Assembly (NCBI GenBank): GCA_900322035.1
Contig: ONYL01000013.1
Span: forward strand, 1 to 64,000
Direction: 5' to 3'
Origin: an uncultured Prevotella sp.
GTDB taxonomy: Bacteria > Bacteroidota > Bacteroidia > Bacteroidales > Bacteroidaceae
DNA length: 64,000 nt
The notes below the pieces were generated by a model. That model searched no databases, was not told where the DNA came from, and worked only from the letters and a program-made list of their open reading frames with translations. Each line of letters opens with the position of its first letter. The first letter of the stretch is position 1. The translations under genes were made by a program, and so were the position numbers. Below are positions 31,979 to 40,957 of this stretch, one piece after another.

Positions 31979-34771
31979 ATGAAGCATTATTTATTGCATT
32001 TACGTGCACCTATTCGTGCACTCTTTGCCTTGCTGGCTTTCTCCGCTGTGTCCTTGTCGGTGGAGGCACAGGCACAGGAAACGTCCTGTTATGTCGTCTT
32101 CTCCAACACTAAAGACTTCCAAACAAAGGTGGAAGTGCCCATGGTGGCTGCGCTGTACCGTGACGATAAAGATGGCAACACCCACACCAAGGACAACAGC
32201 CGCTGGCAGATCAGTCTGAAATATGACGATCCGCGATGGGAAGGCATTGATGACGGCACAGTCTACTGGTATATCAAGAGTCCTAATGGGAAGATCATCG
32301 GTCCGAACAACAAAGCGGAGGATATGGACGATGGCACAGACTACAGTGATCCGAATGCCTCTGTCCCTGGCCGCATGTTCTATAAGAGTGAGGGTTCACT
32401 GAAAACCGATGGCACCGAAACCTCTTTCACTTATTTCAAATGTACTAAAGGAAAAGATAAAGCCGTTTCGTGTACGTTCGCTTATGCCACAGCCGGTTGG
32501 GAGGACAGTGGCAACCATGGCTCCAAACTGGATTACAGCAACCCCAGCGTTCAATACTGGCGCAACAAGAGCGGCATCAAATACGATCTGAAATACAATG
32601 TTACTTCGTCTTCGTCTATTGACCTTCCTTATTACGACGGCACGTTCTGCTATGTCAAGAAGCCTGCCACTTGGGACAATATTTACGCTTATGCTTATAT
32701 AAGCGATAATGATAAGCAGACAGCAGATTGGTATGGTGATCAACTGACTACAACGGCGGAGTATGATGGCAAGACCTATTATCTGTGGAGAATGAGCCCA
32801 GATAAGAAGGGAACTCCTGCTAAGATTATATTTAATGATGGAGGAAAAACCCAGACATCTGGAGATGGTTGGCCTTTCACAAGCGGGAATGTCTATGATG
32901 CTTCCCAGTCGACTGATTATATCATTGGCACTGTGAAGAAGCAGTCCGATGCGACAGATCCTACTGCTGCTTACGAGAAGTTCTATGCCTATGGCTTCTG
33001 GGGCGAAGGCGATAAATCTTTCAAGAAGATGTCGCCTGTGGTCTATTACAATGCGAATGATAAAAATGTAGTCGACAGCGTCGTCTACTATGTCAACATG
33101 TCGAAGGTGAATGCTTCTTTCGACAACTTCTTCTTTATGTTCTGCAGCCAGCGCTACATGGATAGTTGGACCCAATGGAAGACTAACACCAATCCGGGTG
33201 CTTGGGACTTCGTCTGGCGTCCTGAAATCTTTGACAACCGCGACTGCAACACGCTCTCGGGAGCACTCTACCAGCCGGGCAATGACCTGTCGAATGTTTC
33301 GTCCGGCAGTGGCGCGTCCTACTTCACAGGTGGAAGCAATAATAAAGGTTTCAAAACTTCTGATGATGGGAAGGGCAAGAACCAGATGCAGTCCATCAAC
33401 CCCTTGCTGACCGAAGCACAGAAGCAGAAGTACGACTCTTATACCCTCTCGCTGAATGTTACCACCGGTACGTACAATGTCGAATTCCACAATGCCATTC
33501 AGATCGTTGGTCCCGCTGTCGAGTCCGGAACAAACTGGACGGTGAATGACAGGCGTGAATATGAAAGTACTGAAAATGTTGCTTGCGGCACGTGGGATAA
33601 GACAAAAGCCATCACGCTGAAGCCAAGCGACGACGGTACCTATTATTTCACCACTGTGAAGCTGAAGGCAGGCGAGAAGTTCCGTTTCATCGAGAACAAC
33701 AGTTATAGCACCAACTTCGGCGAGGACGGTGTTACTCCGAGTGCCACAGACTTTGCGCCGGAAAAGGAGAATGGCGATGTCTGCTACTACAACCACATCC
33801 GCCGCAACACGCTTACTGAAGATGTGAACCCGACAGAAACTTCCGGCGCAAGCGGTCTTGGCAACGATATCACCTTCAACATGCCGGGTCTCGATAAAGG
33901 CAAAACCTATGAGACCGAGATCCGTGTCTCTGCAGCCAATCCTTTCGATCAGCAGATGACGGGCAAGGCGGCACCGTTCTACACCATCACACGTCCCGTG
34001 AAACTCTTCAACTATGGCAACGACAACAAGGGCTACACTTCTTTCGCCTGCAACTATCCGCTGGAGATTGTCAGTGGTACGGATGTGAAGGTCTACGACA
34101 TCATCAGCTACGACAAGGAAAAAAACAAAGTGACCTTGCGCGACCAGAGCTCTGATTTCAAGATGAACGACAAGCAATATATTCCGGCAAAGAGCGGAGT
34201 GATTCTCTCGGCAACTGCTACGGATAAGGTCAGCGAGATCACTGTCCGTCCGCTGATCGAGAAACTCGGCGAGACCGTAGACAACGAGAGCAAGCTGCTC
34301 AATCCTGTCTATCTGCCAGGTAAGACTATTTATATGACACTTCCGGAAACATCTACAAAGACCGGCGATCCTGTTACCAGCCGTCAGTACCTCTTCTCTT
34401 GGGTCAAGCAGAAAGATGGGTCCCATAAGCTTGGCTTCCTGCGTTCCAAGACGGGCGTGAGCGTTAGTGAGCGGGCCTACCTCTCTCTGACCGGCGAGGC
34501 TGTCGGTGCAACAACCCTTAACCCGAGTGACCAGGACGCCTACAAACGTGTGGAGGGAATCAGCACAGACGACAGTTCGTTAGCAAATGCCAAGGAGTAT
34601 CAGGTCGGTCTTTTCTTCGAGGGCAGCGAGGATGACACCACGGGCATTCATACGCTCAACCATCAGATTGCCGACAAGGAAGGCTACTACACCTTGCAGG
34701 GCATCCGCGTGAACAAGCCGACAACTGCCGGCATCTATATCCACAATGGTAAGAAAATCGTCGTTAAGTAA
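31979..34771 (+). CDS. large secreted protein with starch-binding-like (CBM26-type) module and T9SS-like tail
   Basis: The 930-residue protein has a signal peptide ending SVEAQA|QE. Around residues 222-312 the segments WDNIYAYAYI, YYLWRM and PAKIIFNDGGKTQTSGDGWP match the starch-binding module pattern (CBM26-like). The C-terminus, YYTLQGIRVN ... AGIYIHNGKKIVVK, resembles the short type IX secretion sorting motif common in Prevotella. No glycosidase catalytic motif was seen, so it probably binds polysaccharide or acts as a surface scaffold. The LacI-type palindrome upstream suggests carbohydrate control. A small downstream gene follows after 11 bases. Confidence 0.65.
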   Translation: MKHYLLHLRAPIRALFALLAFSAVSLSVEAQAQETSCYVVFSNTKDFQTKVEVPMVAALYRDDKDGNTHTKDNSRWQISLKYDDPRWEGIDDGTVYWYIKSPNGKIIGPNNKAEDMDDGTDYSDPNASVPGRMFYKSEGSLKTDGTETSFTYFKCTKGKDKAVSCTFAYATAGWEDSGNHGSKLDYSNPSVQYWRNKSGIKYDLKYNVTSSSSIDLPYYDGTFCYVKKPATWDNIYAYAYISDNDKQTADWYGDQLTTTAEYDGKTYYLWRMSPDKKGTPAKIIFNDGGKTQTSGDGWPFTSGNVYDASQSTDYIIGTVKKQSDATDPTAAYEKFYAYGFWGEGDKSFKKMSPVVYYNANDKNVVDSVVYYVNMSKVNASFDNFFFMFCSQRYMDSWTQWKTNTNPGAWDFVWRPEIFDNRDCNTLSGALYQPGNDLSNVSSGSGASYFTGGSNNKGFKTSDDGKGKNQMQSINPLLTEAQKQKYDSYTLSLNVTTGTYNVEFHNAIQIVGPAVESGTNWTVNDRREYESTENVACGTWDKTKAITLKPSDDGTYYFTTVKLKAGEKFRFIENNSYSTNFGEDGVTPSATDFAPEKENGDVCYYNHIRRNTLTEDVNPTETSGASGLGNDITFNMPGLDKGKTYETEIRVSAANPFDQQMTGKAAPFYTITRPVKLFNYGNDNKGYTSFACNYPLEIVSGTDVKVYDIISYDKEKNKVTLRDQSSDFKMNDKQYIPAKSGVILSATATDKVSEITVRPLIEKLGETVDNESKLLNPVYLPGKTIYMTLPETSTKTGDPVTSRQYLFSWVKQKDGSHKLGFLRSKTGVSVSERAYLSLTGEAVGATTLNPSDQDAYKRVEGISTDDSSLANAKEYQVGLFFEGSEDDTTGIHTLNHQIADKEGYYTLQGIRVNKPTTAGIYIHNGKKIVVK

Positions 34772-34782
34772 CAGATAAAGCA

Positions 34783-34983
34783 ATGAAATACATAAAACCA
34801 GAAACAATACTTATTGAGCTCGAACTGTCGAATTTGGTCATGGGCTCGCCTAAAGAACATGGCATACTTGAACCAGGTACGGAGAAAGGAAAAGATAATG
34901 GAGATGGTAACATTGTTATGTCCAAACATGATTCTTTCGAATTTGACGATTCCGACGACAGCTTCAATGACTCTTGGTACTAA
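34783..34983 (+). CDS. small acidic protein, unknown function
   Basis: The 66-residue protein begins MKYIKPETILIELELSNLVM and ends in a very acidic tail (FEFDDSDDSFNDSWY). Small proteins starting MKYIKPE are common in Bacteroidales beside secreted surface proteins, but no function is known to me. It is 11 bases after the starch-binding-like gene and is followed by a plus-strand terminator, so the two form one transcript. Confidence 0.6.
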   Translation: MKYIKPETILIELELSNLVMGSPKEHGILEPGTEKGKDNGDGNIVMSKHDSFEFDDSDDSFNDSWY

Positions 34984-35049
34984 TGAAGTTTGATTATCCC
35001 AAGCCCGTAGAAAAGAAAGTCTACACACTGCAATAAATAAGAAAGGAGC

Positions 35050-35096
35050 GATGGCAACAGCCGGCATTTGGCCAGTCTGTTGCCATCCTTCGTTTT
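35050..35096 (+). terminator. terminator of the starch-binding-like transcript
   Basis: GATGGCAACAG (35050-35060) pairs with CTGTTGCCATC (35077-35087), followed by CTTCGTTTT. Confidence 0.75.
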
Positions 35097-35214
35097 AACC
35101 CGAAAAGCATGCCATCCTATCTGATCCCTTATCAGACCTACAGTCGCATCGTGGTGGTTCAGCATCAAGCCACGCACCATCACTGCATGGAAGGCAGCAG
35201 AAGAGTCAGGGCAT

Positions 35215-35239
35215 TAAAAAAGGGGCGCCGCAGCGCCCC
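35215..35239 (-). terminator. minus-strand terminator
   Basis: GGGGCGC-CGCA-GCGCCCC (35222-35239) is preceded on the plus strand by six As, which gives a T run after the stem on the minus strand. Confidence 0.7.
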
Positions 35240-35499
35240 TGCATGAAGGAGGAACAGCACATCATATTTTATTATACCCAGCAAGAGACGCTGGTCGATG
35301 AGCTTCTCTTGCCCTGTAAGATCCCCGTCCCTCCATTACAAATATAACTTTTATTTCTGTAATAATCAAATAAATAAGGATAATTCATCGCTTTTTTAGA
35401 CCAAAAAAAGCAGTTCTTCAAAATCCTCCAAAAACACGAGTTTCTTTTAATTTACAAAGTGTGTTTCCATGTCCGATTCTGTGGCATCTTTAAACTGAT

Positions 35500-35529
35500 A
35501 AAAAATCCCCAAGGCATTGTGCCTTGGGG
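35500..35529 (-). terminator. minus-strand terminator after the transposase remnant
   Basis: CCCCAAGGCA-TTG-TGCCTTGGGG (35507-35529) is preceded on the plus strand by AAAAAT, so minus-strand transcripts end in ATTTTTT. Confidence 0.75.
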
Positions 35530-35625
35530 GAATAATCTCAAATACTCTGGCTGTAAAGTTATGATTCTTTACTTTGCCAAATATTTATTTTTGATTCGTA
35601 GTAAAAACCTTCTTGATATACTTCC

Positions 35626-36024
35626 CTAATTATTTAGGGAAGAACTACAGTTGGATTCTGTCATTATGATTTTCTCACAGAAAGATAGGCAGCCGGTTCC
35701 GGTATCGGAGGTGTATGTGATGTTGTCGCAGGAAAGTTCTTTCATCATACGCAAGATGGTGTCTGAACTACAAGTGCGCAATAAAGGATGCAAGCTCAGA
35801 TGTCCCATAAGATGGTTGGAAACATCCTCGACGCATGAGCCTCCACAGAAACACACGCACATGAGAGAACGTATAATCTCGCTATAATCGTATCCAATAG
35901 AGACAGACCTCTTTCCAAGGGTTTCGTCGATGATATGCGACAGATGGCGCTCAAAAAGATCCATAACATGAATAATTCCTCCGAATGGAGTAAGTTTCTC
36001 AGATTTTATTTGTATTTTTGCCAT
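35626..36024 (-). pseudogene. truncated IS1380-family transposase
   Basis: The 132-residue frame begins MAKIQIKSEKLTPFGGI and contains YDYSEIIRSLM, CFCGGSCVEDV and LLRTCSSDTILR, the N-terminal pattern of IS1380-type transposases. A full protein has about 430 residues; everything including the DDE core after the first part is gone. A palindrome, CTTCCCTAA-TTAT-TTAGGGAAG (35621-35642), sits at the truncation. The remnant lies immediately upstream of the EcoRI-type genes and may mark how they arrived. Confidence 0.75.
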
Positions 36025-36095
36025 GCCGTGTTAATGAATTGCTAATTTGTTTTTGCACCACTAAGTTAAGTGATTTTTTTTGACATGGCCAAATC

Positions 36096-36119
36096 CTGAG
36101 CAACTTTTTTGTTGCTCAG
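36096..36119. other. inverted repeat with a T6 loop upstream of the restriction genes
   Basis: CTGAGCAAC-TTTTTT-GTTGCTCAG is a perfect 9-bp inverted repeat. It could be an insertion-sequence end, a terminator or an operator for the restriction gene 57 bases downstream. No TAnnTTTG box was found upstream of 36176. Confidence 0.5.
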
Positions 36120-36175
36120 TACGTTATAAAATGCTAAAGACTATTGTGGTGCGGATATAAGGATTATAAAATAAT

Positions 36176-37009
36176 ATGGCAAATAAAAATCAGTCTTCAA
36201 GACTTACTACTCAGCAAAAAGCTCGTCAGGGACAAGTTGGCATTTTCTGTCAGCAAGCCCAGATTCATGACAAAACTGTAGGTGATGTTTCGCATCGTGT
36301 GAAAGATTACCTCCGCAACAAATACCCCCAGTTGACCTTTGATTATTGGAAAAGTATCGAAAAATCCAAGATTAATGAAGCCTTACAAAAGGTTGACCCA
36401 TATCTTGGTCAGACCTTATTTGTCTCTAACGCCAGAATCATTCCCGATGGTGGAGTAATTGTAGTAAAGGACGATAATGACGAATGGAGAGTAGTACTTG
36501 TTTCTGAGGCAAAACACCAAGGCAAGGACAAGGAGAACATTGAGAAAGGTAAACTCGTTGGCGCTAATAACGATCAGGATTTGATGGAAGCTGGCAATGC
36601 TATTGAGCGTTCACACAAGAACATTTCTGAAATCGCAAATTTCATGCTCGCTGAATCCTACTTCCCTTATGTCCTTTTTCTTGAAGGAACAAACTTCCTT
36701 ACTCAAACCATTCACGTTACCCGTCCTGATGGAAGAGTTGTTACACTTGAATACAATTCGGGTATGCTGAACCGACTTGACCGGCTTACAGCTGCCAATT
36801 ATGGTATGCCTATTAATACCAATCTTTGCAAAAATATGTTTGTAAAGCCCAAAGACAAAACTATCATGCTTCAAGCTGCTTCAATCTATACGCAAGGCGA
36901 TGGTGAGAGTTGGGATAAAGGTGACATGTTTGAGATTATGCTGGACGTTGCAGAAACTTCGTTACAGATGTTAGGTAGTGATTTATTCAAGCAGTTAACA
37001 AACAATTAA
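36176..37009 (+). CDS. ecoRIR: EcoRI-family type II restriction endonuclease (GAATTC)
   Basis: The protein has 277 residues, the same length as EcoRI, and aligns with it without gaps from memory. The catalytic PD...ExK set is D91, E111 and K113 (PDGG, SEAKHQG). The recognition segment is kept exactly, with N141, A142, E144 and R145 in GNAIERSHKNISEIANF and R200 and R203 in NRLDRLTAANYGMPI. It should therefore cut G^AATTC. Codons are AT-richer than in neighbouring genes, which supports horizontal gain. The cognate methyltransferase starts 2 bases after its stop, and the IS1380 remnant lies upstream. Confidence 0.93.
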   Translation: MANKNQSSRLTTQQKARQGQVGIFCQQAQIHDKTVGDVSHRVKDYLRNKYPQLTFDYWKSIEKSKINEALQKVDPYLGQTLFVSNARIIPDGGVIVVKDDNDEWRVVLVSEAKHQGKDKENIEKGKLVGANNDQDLMEAGNAIERSHKNISEIANFMLAESYFPYVLFLEGTNFLTQTIHVTRPDGRVVTLEYNSGMLNRLDRLTAANYGMPINTNLCKNMFVKPKDKTIMLQAASIYTQGDGESWDKGDMFEIMLDVAETSLQMLGSDLFKQLTNN

Positions 37010-37011
37010 TC

Positions 37012-37974
37012 ATGGTACGACAGGCGACAAACGAACTTCTTCAAAAAGCAAAAAAATCGAAGAGCGATGAATTTTACACTCAGTTTTGTGATATAGAACG
37101 TGAATTGCAGCATTACCCGGATTGTTTTCATGAAAAGGTCGTTTACTGTAATTGTGATGATGCTCGCGTTAGCAACTTCTACCGCTACTTTAAAAAGAAC
37201 TTTGACACACTCGGTCTTAAGGCATTAATAGCTTCTTGTTATATTGATCAGTCACATGATTTGTTTGATAATGTACCGAAAGAGAAAGCTTTTTACTGTA
37301 TTTATAAAGGTAACTTAGACACAGAAAAAGTCCATTACTTCAAAGGCGATGGAGATTTTCGCAGCAGAGAATGTAAAGAGTTATTGCAGCAAGCAGATAT
37401 CGTCGTCACAAATCCACCCTTTTCATTATTTAGAGAGTTCATTTCTCAAATAGTGAAATACGGAAAGCAGTTCCTTGTTATTGGTAACGTAAATGCAATT
37501 ACTTATAAAGAGATTTTTGAACTGATTCAACATGACAAAGCATGGCTTGGAGTTAATCTTGGACGAGGTATCTCTGGTTTTATTGTCCCCGATTATTATG
37601 CACGTTATGGCACGGAAGTTAGTATTAACGACCAAGGTCAAACAATTATTGCAACAAATGGTTGTTTATGGCTTACCAACCTTGCTCTTGCTCAGAGATA
37701 TAAGGATATTATTTTGACAAAAACTTATAAAGGCAACGAGTCTTCCTATCCTAAGTATGACAACTGTGATGGTATCAATGTGAATCGAACGCAAGATATT
37801 CCAAGTGATTATAATGGCTTGATGGGTGTGCCTATAACATTTTTACACAAGTACAATCCAAAGCAATTTGAAATTGTCAGATTCCGCAAAGGAGATGACG
37901 GCAAGGACTTGCAAATTAACGGCAAATGTCCTTATTTCAGAATTTTGATAAGAAACAAGCGGTTGGCAAAATAA
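37012..37974 (+). CDS. ecoRIM: EcoRI-family adenine-N6 DNA methyltransferase
   Basis: The 320-residue protein resembles M.EcoRI throughout: KKSKSDEFYTQFCDIE near the N-terminus, VVYCNCDDARVSNF, the catalytic NPPF at 134-137 in DIVVTNPPFSLFRE, and GNESSYPKYDNCDGINVN. It should methylate the second A of GAATTC and protect the host. It is about 6 residues shorter than M.EcoRI because of a loop difference near residue 90-105. The order (R then M) matches the E. coli plasmid system. Confidence 0.93.
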   Translation: MVRQATNELLQKAKKSKSDEFYTQFCDIERELQHYPDCFHEKVVYCNCDDARVSNFYRYFKKNFDTLGLKALIASCYIDQSHDLFDNVPKEKAFYCIYKGNLDTEKVHYFKGDGDFRSRECKELLQQADIVVTNPPFSLFREFISQIVKYGKQFLVIGNVNAITYKEIFELIQHDKAWLGVNLGRGISGFIVPDYYARYGTEVSINDQGQTIIATNGCLWLTNLALAQRYKDIILTKTYKGNESSYPKYDNCDGINVNRTQDIPSDYNGLMGVPITFLHKYNPKQFEIVRFRKGDDGKDLQINGKCPYFRILIRNKRLAK

Positions 37975-37983
37975 ATGACTTCA

Positions 37984-38000
37984 ACTCTCATTATGAGAGT
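37984..38000. repeat. 17-bp palindrome after the methyltransferase
   Basis: ACTCTCAT-T-ATGAGAGT is perfect around one central base. No T run follows, so it is more operator-like than terminator-like. Confidence 0.45.
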
Positions 38001-38076
38001 AAATGACCATCTTGCTTAGTCAAACTATTCATAGACGGTTAAGGTTGGCATTATAGGTCAGATGTGACTTTCCTTT

Positions 38077-38100
38077 TCTTCTTCTATCTCTTCTTCTATC
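38077..38100 (+). repeat. two tandem copies of a 12-bp unit
   Basis: TCTTCTTCTATC occurs twice in direct succession, in the region between the restriction genes and the HU-like genes, just upstream of the -33 element at 38110. Its role is unknown. Confidence 0.5.
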
Positions 38101-38133
38101 TTGTTGAAGTTTGTATTCGGCTGTAGGATTTTG

Positions 38134-38141
38134 TATCTTTG
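38134..38141 (+). promoter_or_regulatory. -7 promoter box of the HU-like gene
   Basis: TATCTTTG, with TTTG at 38110-38113, exactly 20 bases upstream. Confidence 0.75.
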
Positions 38142-38163
38142 CATTGTCGAAAGGAAAAACACA

Positions 38164-38217
38164 ATGATGCGCATCAGAATGATTTCCGCGGAGGCTTTGG
38201 CCGATGAAGACAACTGA
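38164..38217 (+). CDS. possible 17-codon leader frame
   Basis: ATG-ATG opens MMRIRMISAEALADEDN, ending 41 bases before the HU-like gene. It is correctly placed after the promoter, with AAAGGAAAAACACA upstream, and could be a leader peptide. Chance cannot be excluded. Confidence 0.25.
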   Translation: MMRIRMISAEALADEDN

Positions 38218-38258
38218 GTGATTTAACCTTATTATTTAACCTTATTAAAAGTAATGCT

Positions 38259-38729
38259 ATGACAATCTTGTATAAGATGATCAGCAAGAAGCTGAAGATG
38301 AAAAATGGCAAGCCCTATTGGTTTGCTCATGCCGTACACCCCAACACCATCCATTTGGCGGGCCTGGCCACCGAGATGCAGCGCAACTGCACGGTGAAGG
38401 TGAGCGACATCCATGGCGTGCTGACGGAACTCGTGGAGACGATGAATGATGAACTGCAAAATGGGAATACCGTGAAGCTCGACGGATTGGGCAGTTTCCG
38501 CCTCAGTTTCCATGCATCGCAAGTGGCAAAGCCCGGCGACTTCTCTGCTGCCAAGAACATCAAGGGCTTCCACGTGGTATTTCGCCCCATCCACAAGAAG
38601 AACGGCAAAAAGATGTATACGCCTATCCTCCAGGGTACGGGCATTGCTGAGCTGCAGAAGTATGTGGTGGAGAAGAAGGACCAGAGTGGCGACACTCCCA
38701 AAGACGGCGGCACGACCACGCAACCTTGA
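38259..38729 (+). CDS. HU-related DNA-binding protein
   Basis: The 156-residue protein begins MTILYKMISKKLKMKNGKPY and has the HU core (DIHGVLTELVETMNDELQNG, then VKLDGLGSFRLSF) with a C-terminal low-complexity tail (KKDQSGDTPKDGGTTTQP). This is the Bacteroidetes HU-related histone-like family, longer than true HU (about 90). It probably binds DNA as a dimer; its precise role is unknown. Confidence 0.8.
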   Translation: MTILYKMISKKLKMKNGKPYWFAHAVHPNTIHLAGLATEMQRNCTVKVSDIHGVLTELVETMNDELQNGNTVKLDGLGSFRLSFHASQVAKPGDFSAAKNIKGFHVVFRPIHKKNGKKMYTPILQGTGIAELQKYVVEKKDQSGDTPKDGGTTTQP

Positions 38730-38895
38730 CCGGGAGTCAGGCAGCAAGGGCCGGGCGATAAAGACCGGCTGACCTGAATTTCTAATGCATGAGAAACACA
38801 AACCATATTATCGGCCATAACCATGGGATGGAAGATACCGGCTTTGATCGGGCTTCTGTCTCAGGGGCGGCCAAACAACGAAAAACACAAAAAAC

Positions 38896-39003
38896 ATGAA
38901 CAAAATCAGTTGGCGCCTCGTCCTTGAGTTGGTAGAGGCTGTTGTTGAGGCTATTCTTCGCATTTTTGGCGGAAAGTCGGACAAGGAACAGAACAAGAAA
39001 TAA
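38896..39003 (+). CDS. smalltalk-like mini-protein
   Basis: The 35-residue frame begins MNKISWRLVLELVEAVVEAI and ends in a lysine-rich tail. It resembles the Bacteroidales 'smalltalk' proteins, tiny single-helix proteins usually beside HU-related genes. It lies between the two HU-related genes, 48 bases before the second, with AAAAACACAAAAAAC upstream. It lacks the canonical Gly-Val end, so the assignment rests on position and general shape. The function is unknown. Confidence 0.5.
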   Translation: MNKISWRLVLELVEAVVEAILRIFGGKSDKEQNKK

Positions 39004-39051
39004 TGGACTTATTGTCCTATTCATCACTTTTTAAACAAACGGTATTATATT

Positions 39052-39486
39052 ATGGCTATTTATTATAAGTTGTATCAGATGAAGTCGGGTAATGCCGACG
39101 TCAAGGGAATGTGGCGCGCACGTGTGATGCCACAGGGAGTAGTGAACATTGATGGTCTGGCCAAGATCATGGAGAAGAATTCCACGGTGAAGGGAAGTGA
39201 TATCAAGGCCGTGCTCTATGAGCTTGTCGATGCCATGCAGCGCCGGTTGCTCAACGGAGACCGAGTGGTGGTAGACGGCTTCGGAGCCTTCAAGGTGAAC
39301 ATCAAGAGTAAGGGTGTGGAATCCCTTGCAGACTTCAAGGCTTCGCGCAATGTGAAGGGGCTGGTGCTGAAGTTTGCCCCCGCCACCGAGGCTACCGCTG
39401 ACAAGACCCGGTTGAAGCAGTTTGTCTCCGGCGCTACGGCCATGGAGATCCCGCAGAACGCAAGTCATACGGGAAAGGAGGCCTAA
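39052..39486 (+). CDS. HU-related DNA-binding protein (second copy)
   Basis: The 144-residue protein begins MAIYYKLYQMKSGNADVKGM and has the core VLYELVDAMQRRLLNGDRVV followed by VDGFGAFKVN. It is a divergent paralogue of the gene at 38259, with an N-terminal strand block and a C-terminal extension. The pair probably arose by old duplication. Confidence 0.8.
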   Translation: MAIYYKLYQMKSGNADVKGMWRARVMPQGVVNIDGLAKIMEKNSTVKGSDIKAVLYELVDAMQRRLLNGDRVVVDGFGAFKVNIKSKGVESLADFKASRNVKGLVLKFAPATEATADKTRLKQFVSGATAMEIPQNASHTGKEA

Positions 39487-39607
39487 TCTCTTCAAGGGGG
39501 AGAGGCTTGAGCGCTTTTAGAGTTGGAGAGGTTTTCCCCCGTTGGAGATAGCCCAATCGACAGGAAGCAGGAGATGTCGGGCAATGCCTGCGTATCCTGC
39601 GACAATA

Positions 39608-39646
39608 AAGGCTGGCCCCTATTTCTTTGGAGCCAGCCTTTTTCTT
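39608..39646 (+). terminator. terminator after the HU-like genes
   Basis: AAGGCTGGC (39608-39616) pairs with GCCAGCCTT (39632-39640), followed by TTTCTT. Confidence 0.7.
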
Positions 39647-39706
39647 GAGGGTTAGTGAGATTCGCGAACGGCTGCCGCTCAACGATTCTCTATGAACAAA
39701 GAGACG

Positions 39707-40927
39707 TTATTTGATGACAATCTTGCGTGTGGTGTCACCATCCTTCACGATATACAGTCCTTGTTGAAGGTGCATGCCGGTGGCGGGACCACTGTAGACG
39801 AGAAGGCCGTTTTGTGTGTACACCTTCACTATACCTGTCGAAGAACTCGAGACGCTCTTTATGGCTGTGGCCTCACTGGCGTCCCGTCCCGGCATCCACA
39901 TGCAGGTGAGTGACAGCCGGTTGACGATACCCGACAGCCGTGTGGCCTTTCCGTCTTCGATGCTTACCTCGTAGAGGGCGGTGTCGTATTTTCCATTCGT
40001 GCGCCATTCCTTGTCGGAGAGCGGTCCGTAGGAGCCCCACTCGTTGTAGCCCATACCGCTGTTGACGAATCCGTTCCAATACATCTTGCCTGTAGTGAAA
40101 TCGAAGCAGGCAGCCTGGCGCTTAAACTGTGAGACGACCCCGGAGTGTTCATACTTGTTCACCTCCACGAGTTCGCCCTGCTCGTTTTCTACCGTCTTGG
40201 TGAGGATGAGGCCCGTGGCGCGGTCGAACTCTACCAGCGAGCCGCTGCTCGTCATCGAAAAGATGCGGCCGTCGGGAGCGCAGGCCAGCGTGACGAAGTT
40301 GTCGTAGTAGATGCCTGGGGTGATTTGGGTGAGTGTCATCGTGTTGAGGTCGATGGTGGCCAGGGCATAGCCGGCATCGGTGGTGTAGCCCTCCTGGAGA
40401 TCCTCGGGGTCGAGTTCTTCATCGGGTACGGGAAGAGCAACGTCGGTGAAGTAGAAGAGACCGTAAACTTTTCCGTCGATCGGGTTGTAGCTCATGCCTC
40501 TGGATTCGAGGTTGGTACTCTTGGGAAAGGTCTGCTCGCGCAATTTCTCGCCGGTAGAGGCCTTCCACCAGCGCACCTTAAACTCCATCTGCGTGGCGTC
40601 GTCTTCGCTCTCGCGTGAATAGACGGTGACGATAGTGTCGTTGACATATACCGCTCCAGAGTTGCCGTACATCAGATTGTCACCGTAGATAACCTCGGAA
40701 TTGACAGTGTCGGCAGTGAGGTCGAGGCGCCAAAGTCCCTGGTCGACTTTGAAAATGGCCTGGCCCTTCTCCTCGTCCCAGCCAAGATATTCGTTGTGGG
40801 TGGTCTCGCCGTCGTCGTATCTTGCATTGGCTTTGACACCTCTGAACTCGAAGTTTTGGGCAACGGTTGTCTGTACTGCGCCGAACAGAGCGGTGACAAG
40901 AATAATTGTAAAGAATCTCTTTTTCAT
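39707..40927 (-). CDS. secreted propeller-like protein with T9SS-like C-terminal motif
   Basis: The 406-residue protein has a signal peptide (MKKRFFTIILVTALFGAVQT ... VAQ|NF). The body has repeated short beta segments such as GMSYNPIDGKVYGLFYF and LACAPDGRIFSMTSSGSLVE, suggesting a beta-propeller. The C-terminus, VKVYTQNGLLVYSG ... GLYIVKDGDTTRKIVIK, matches the T9SS type A sorting pattern. The function is unknown. It follows the larger choice-of-anchor protein by 30 bases on the same strand, so they are probably co-transcribed. Confidence 0.65.
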   Translation of the reverse strand: MKKRFFTIILVTALFGAVQTTVAQNFEFRGVKANARYDDGETTHNEYLGWDEEKGQAIFKVDQGLWRLDLTADTVNSEVIYGDNLMYGNSGAVYVNDTIVTVYSRESEDDATQMEFKVRWWKASTGEKLREQTFPKSTNLESRGMSYNPIDGKVYGLFYFTDVALPVPDEELDPEDLQEGYTTDAGYALATIDLNTMTLTQITPGIYYDNFVTLACAPDGRIFSMTSSGSLVEFDRATGLILTKTVENEQGELVEVNKYEHSGVVSQFKRQAACFDFTTGKMYWNGFVNSGMGYNEWGSYGPLSDKEWRTNGKYDTALYEVSIEDGKATRLSGIVNRLSLTCMWMPGRDASEATAIKSVSSSSTGIVKVYTQNGLLVYSGPATGMHLQQGLYIVKDGDTTRKIVIK

Positions 40928-40957
40928 CTTGAGTTTTTTGATTATAATGATTATTGT

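Larger units (their letters stand above)
34984..35625. other. 642-base intergenic region with three terminator hairpins
   Basis: There is no convincing gene. The region holds a plus-strand terminator near 35050 and two hairpins whose T runs lie on the minus strand (near 35222 and 35507), plus AT-rich filler. The minus-strand hairpins probably served the transposase remnant or lost sequence between. Confidence 0.55.

Noticed and set aside
32396-34426. 676-codon minus-strand open frame
   Set aside because: It lies wholly inside the starch-binding-like gene, which has a promoter, a signal peptide and domain motifs; the antisense frame has none.
36096-36119. Transposon terminal inverted repeat
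   Set aside because: No matching copy was found at the other side of the transposase remnant, so it is recorded only as an inverted repeat.
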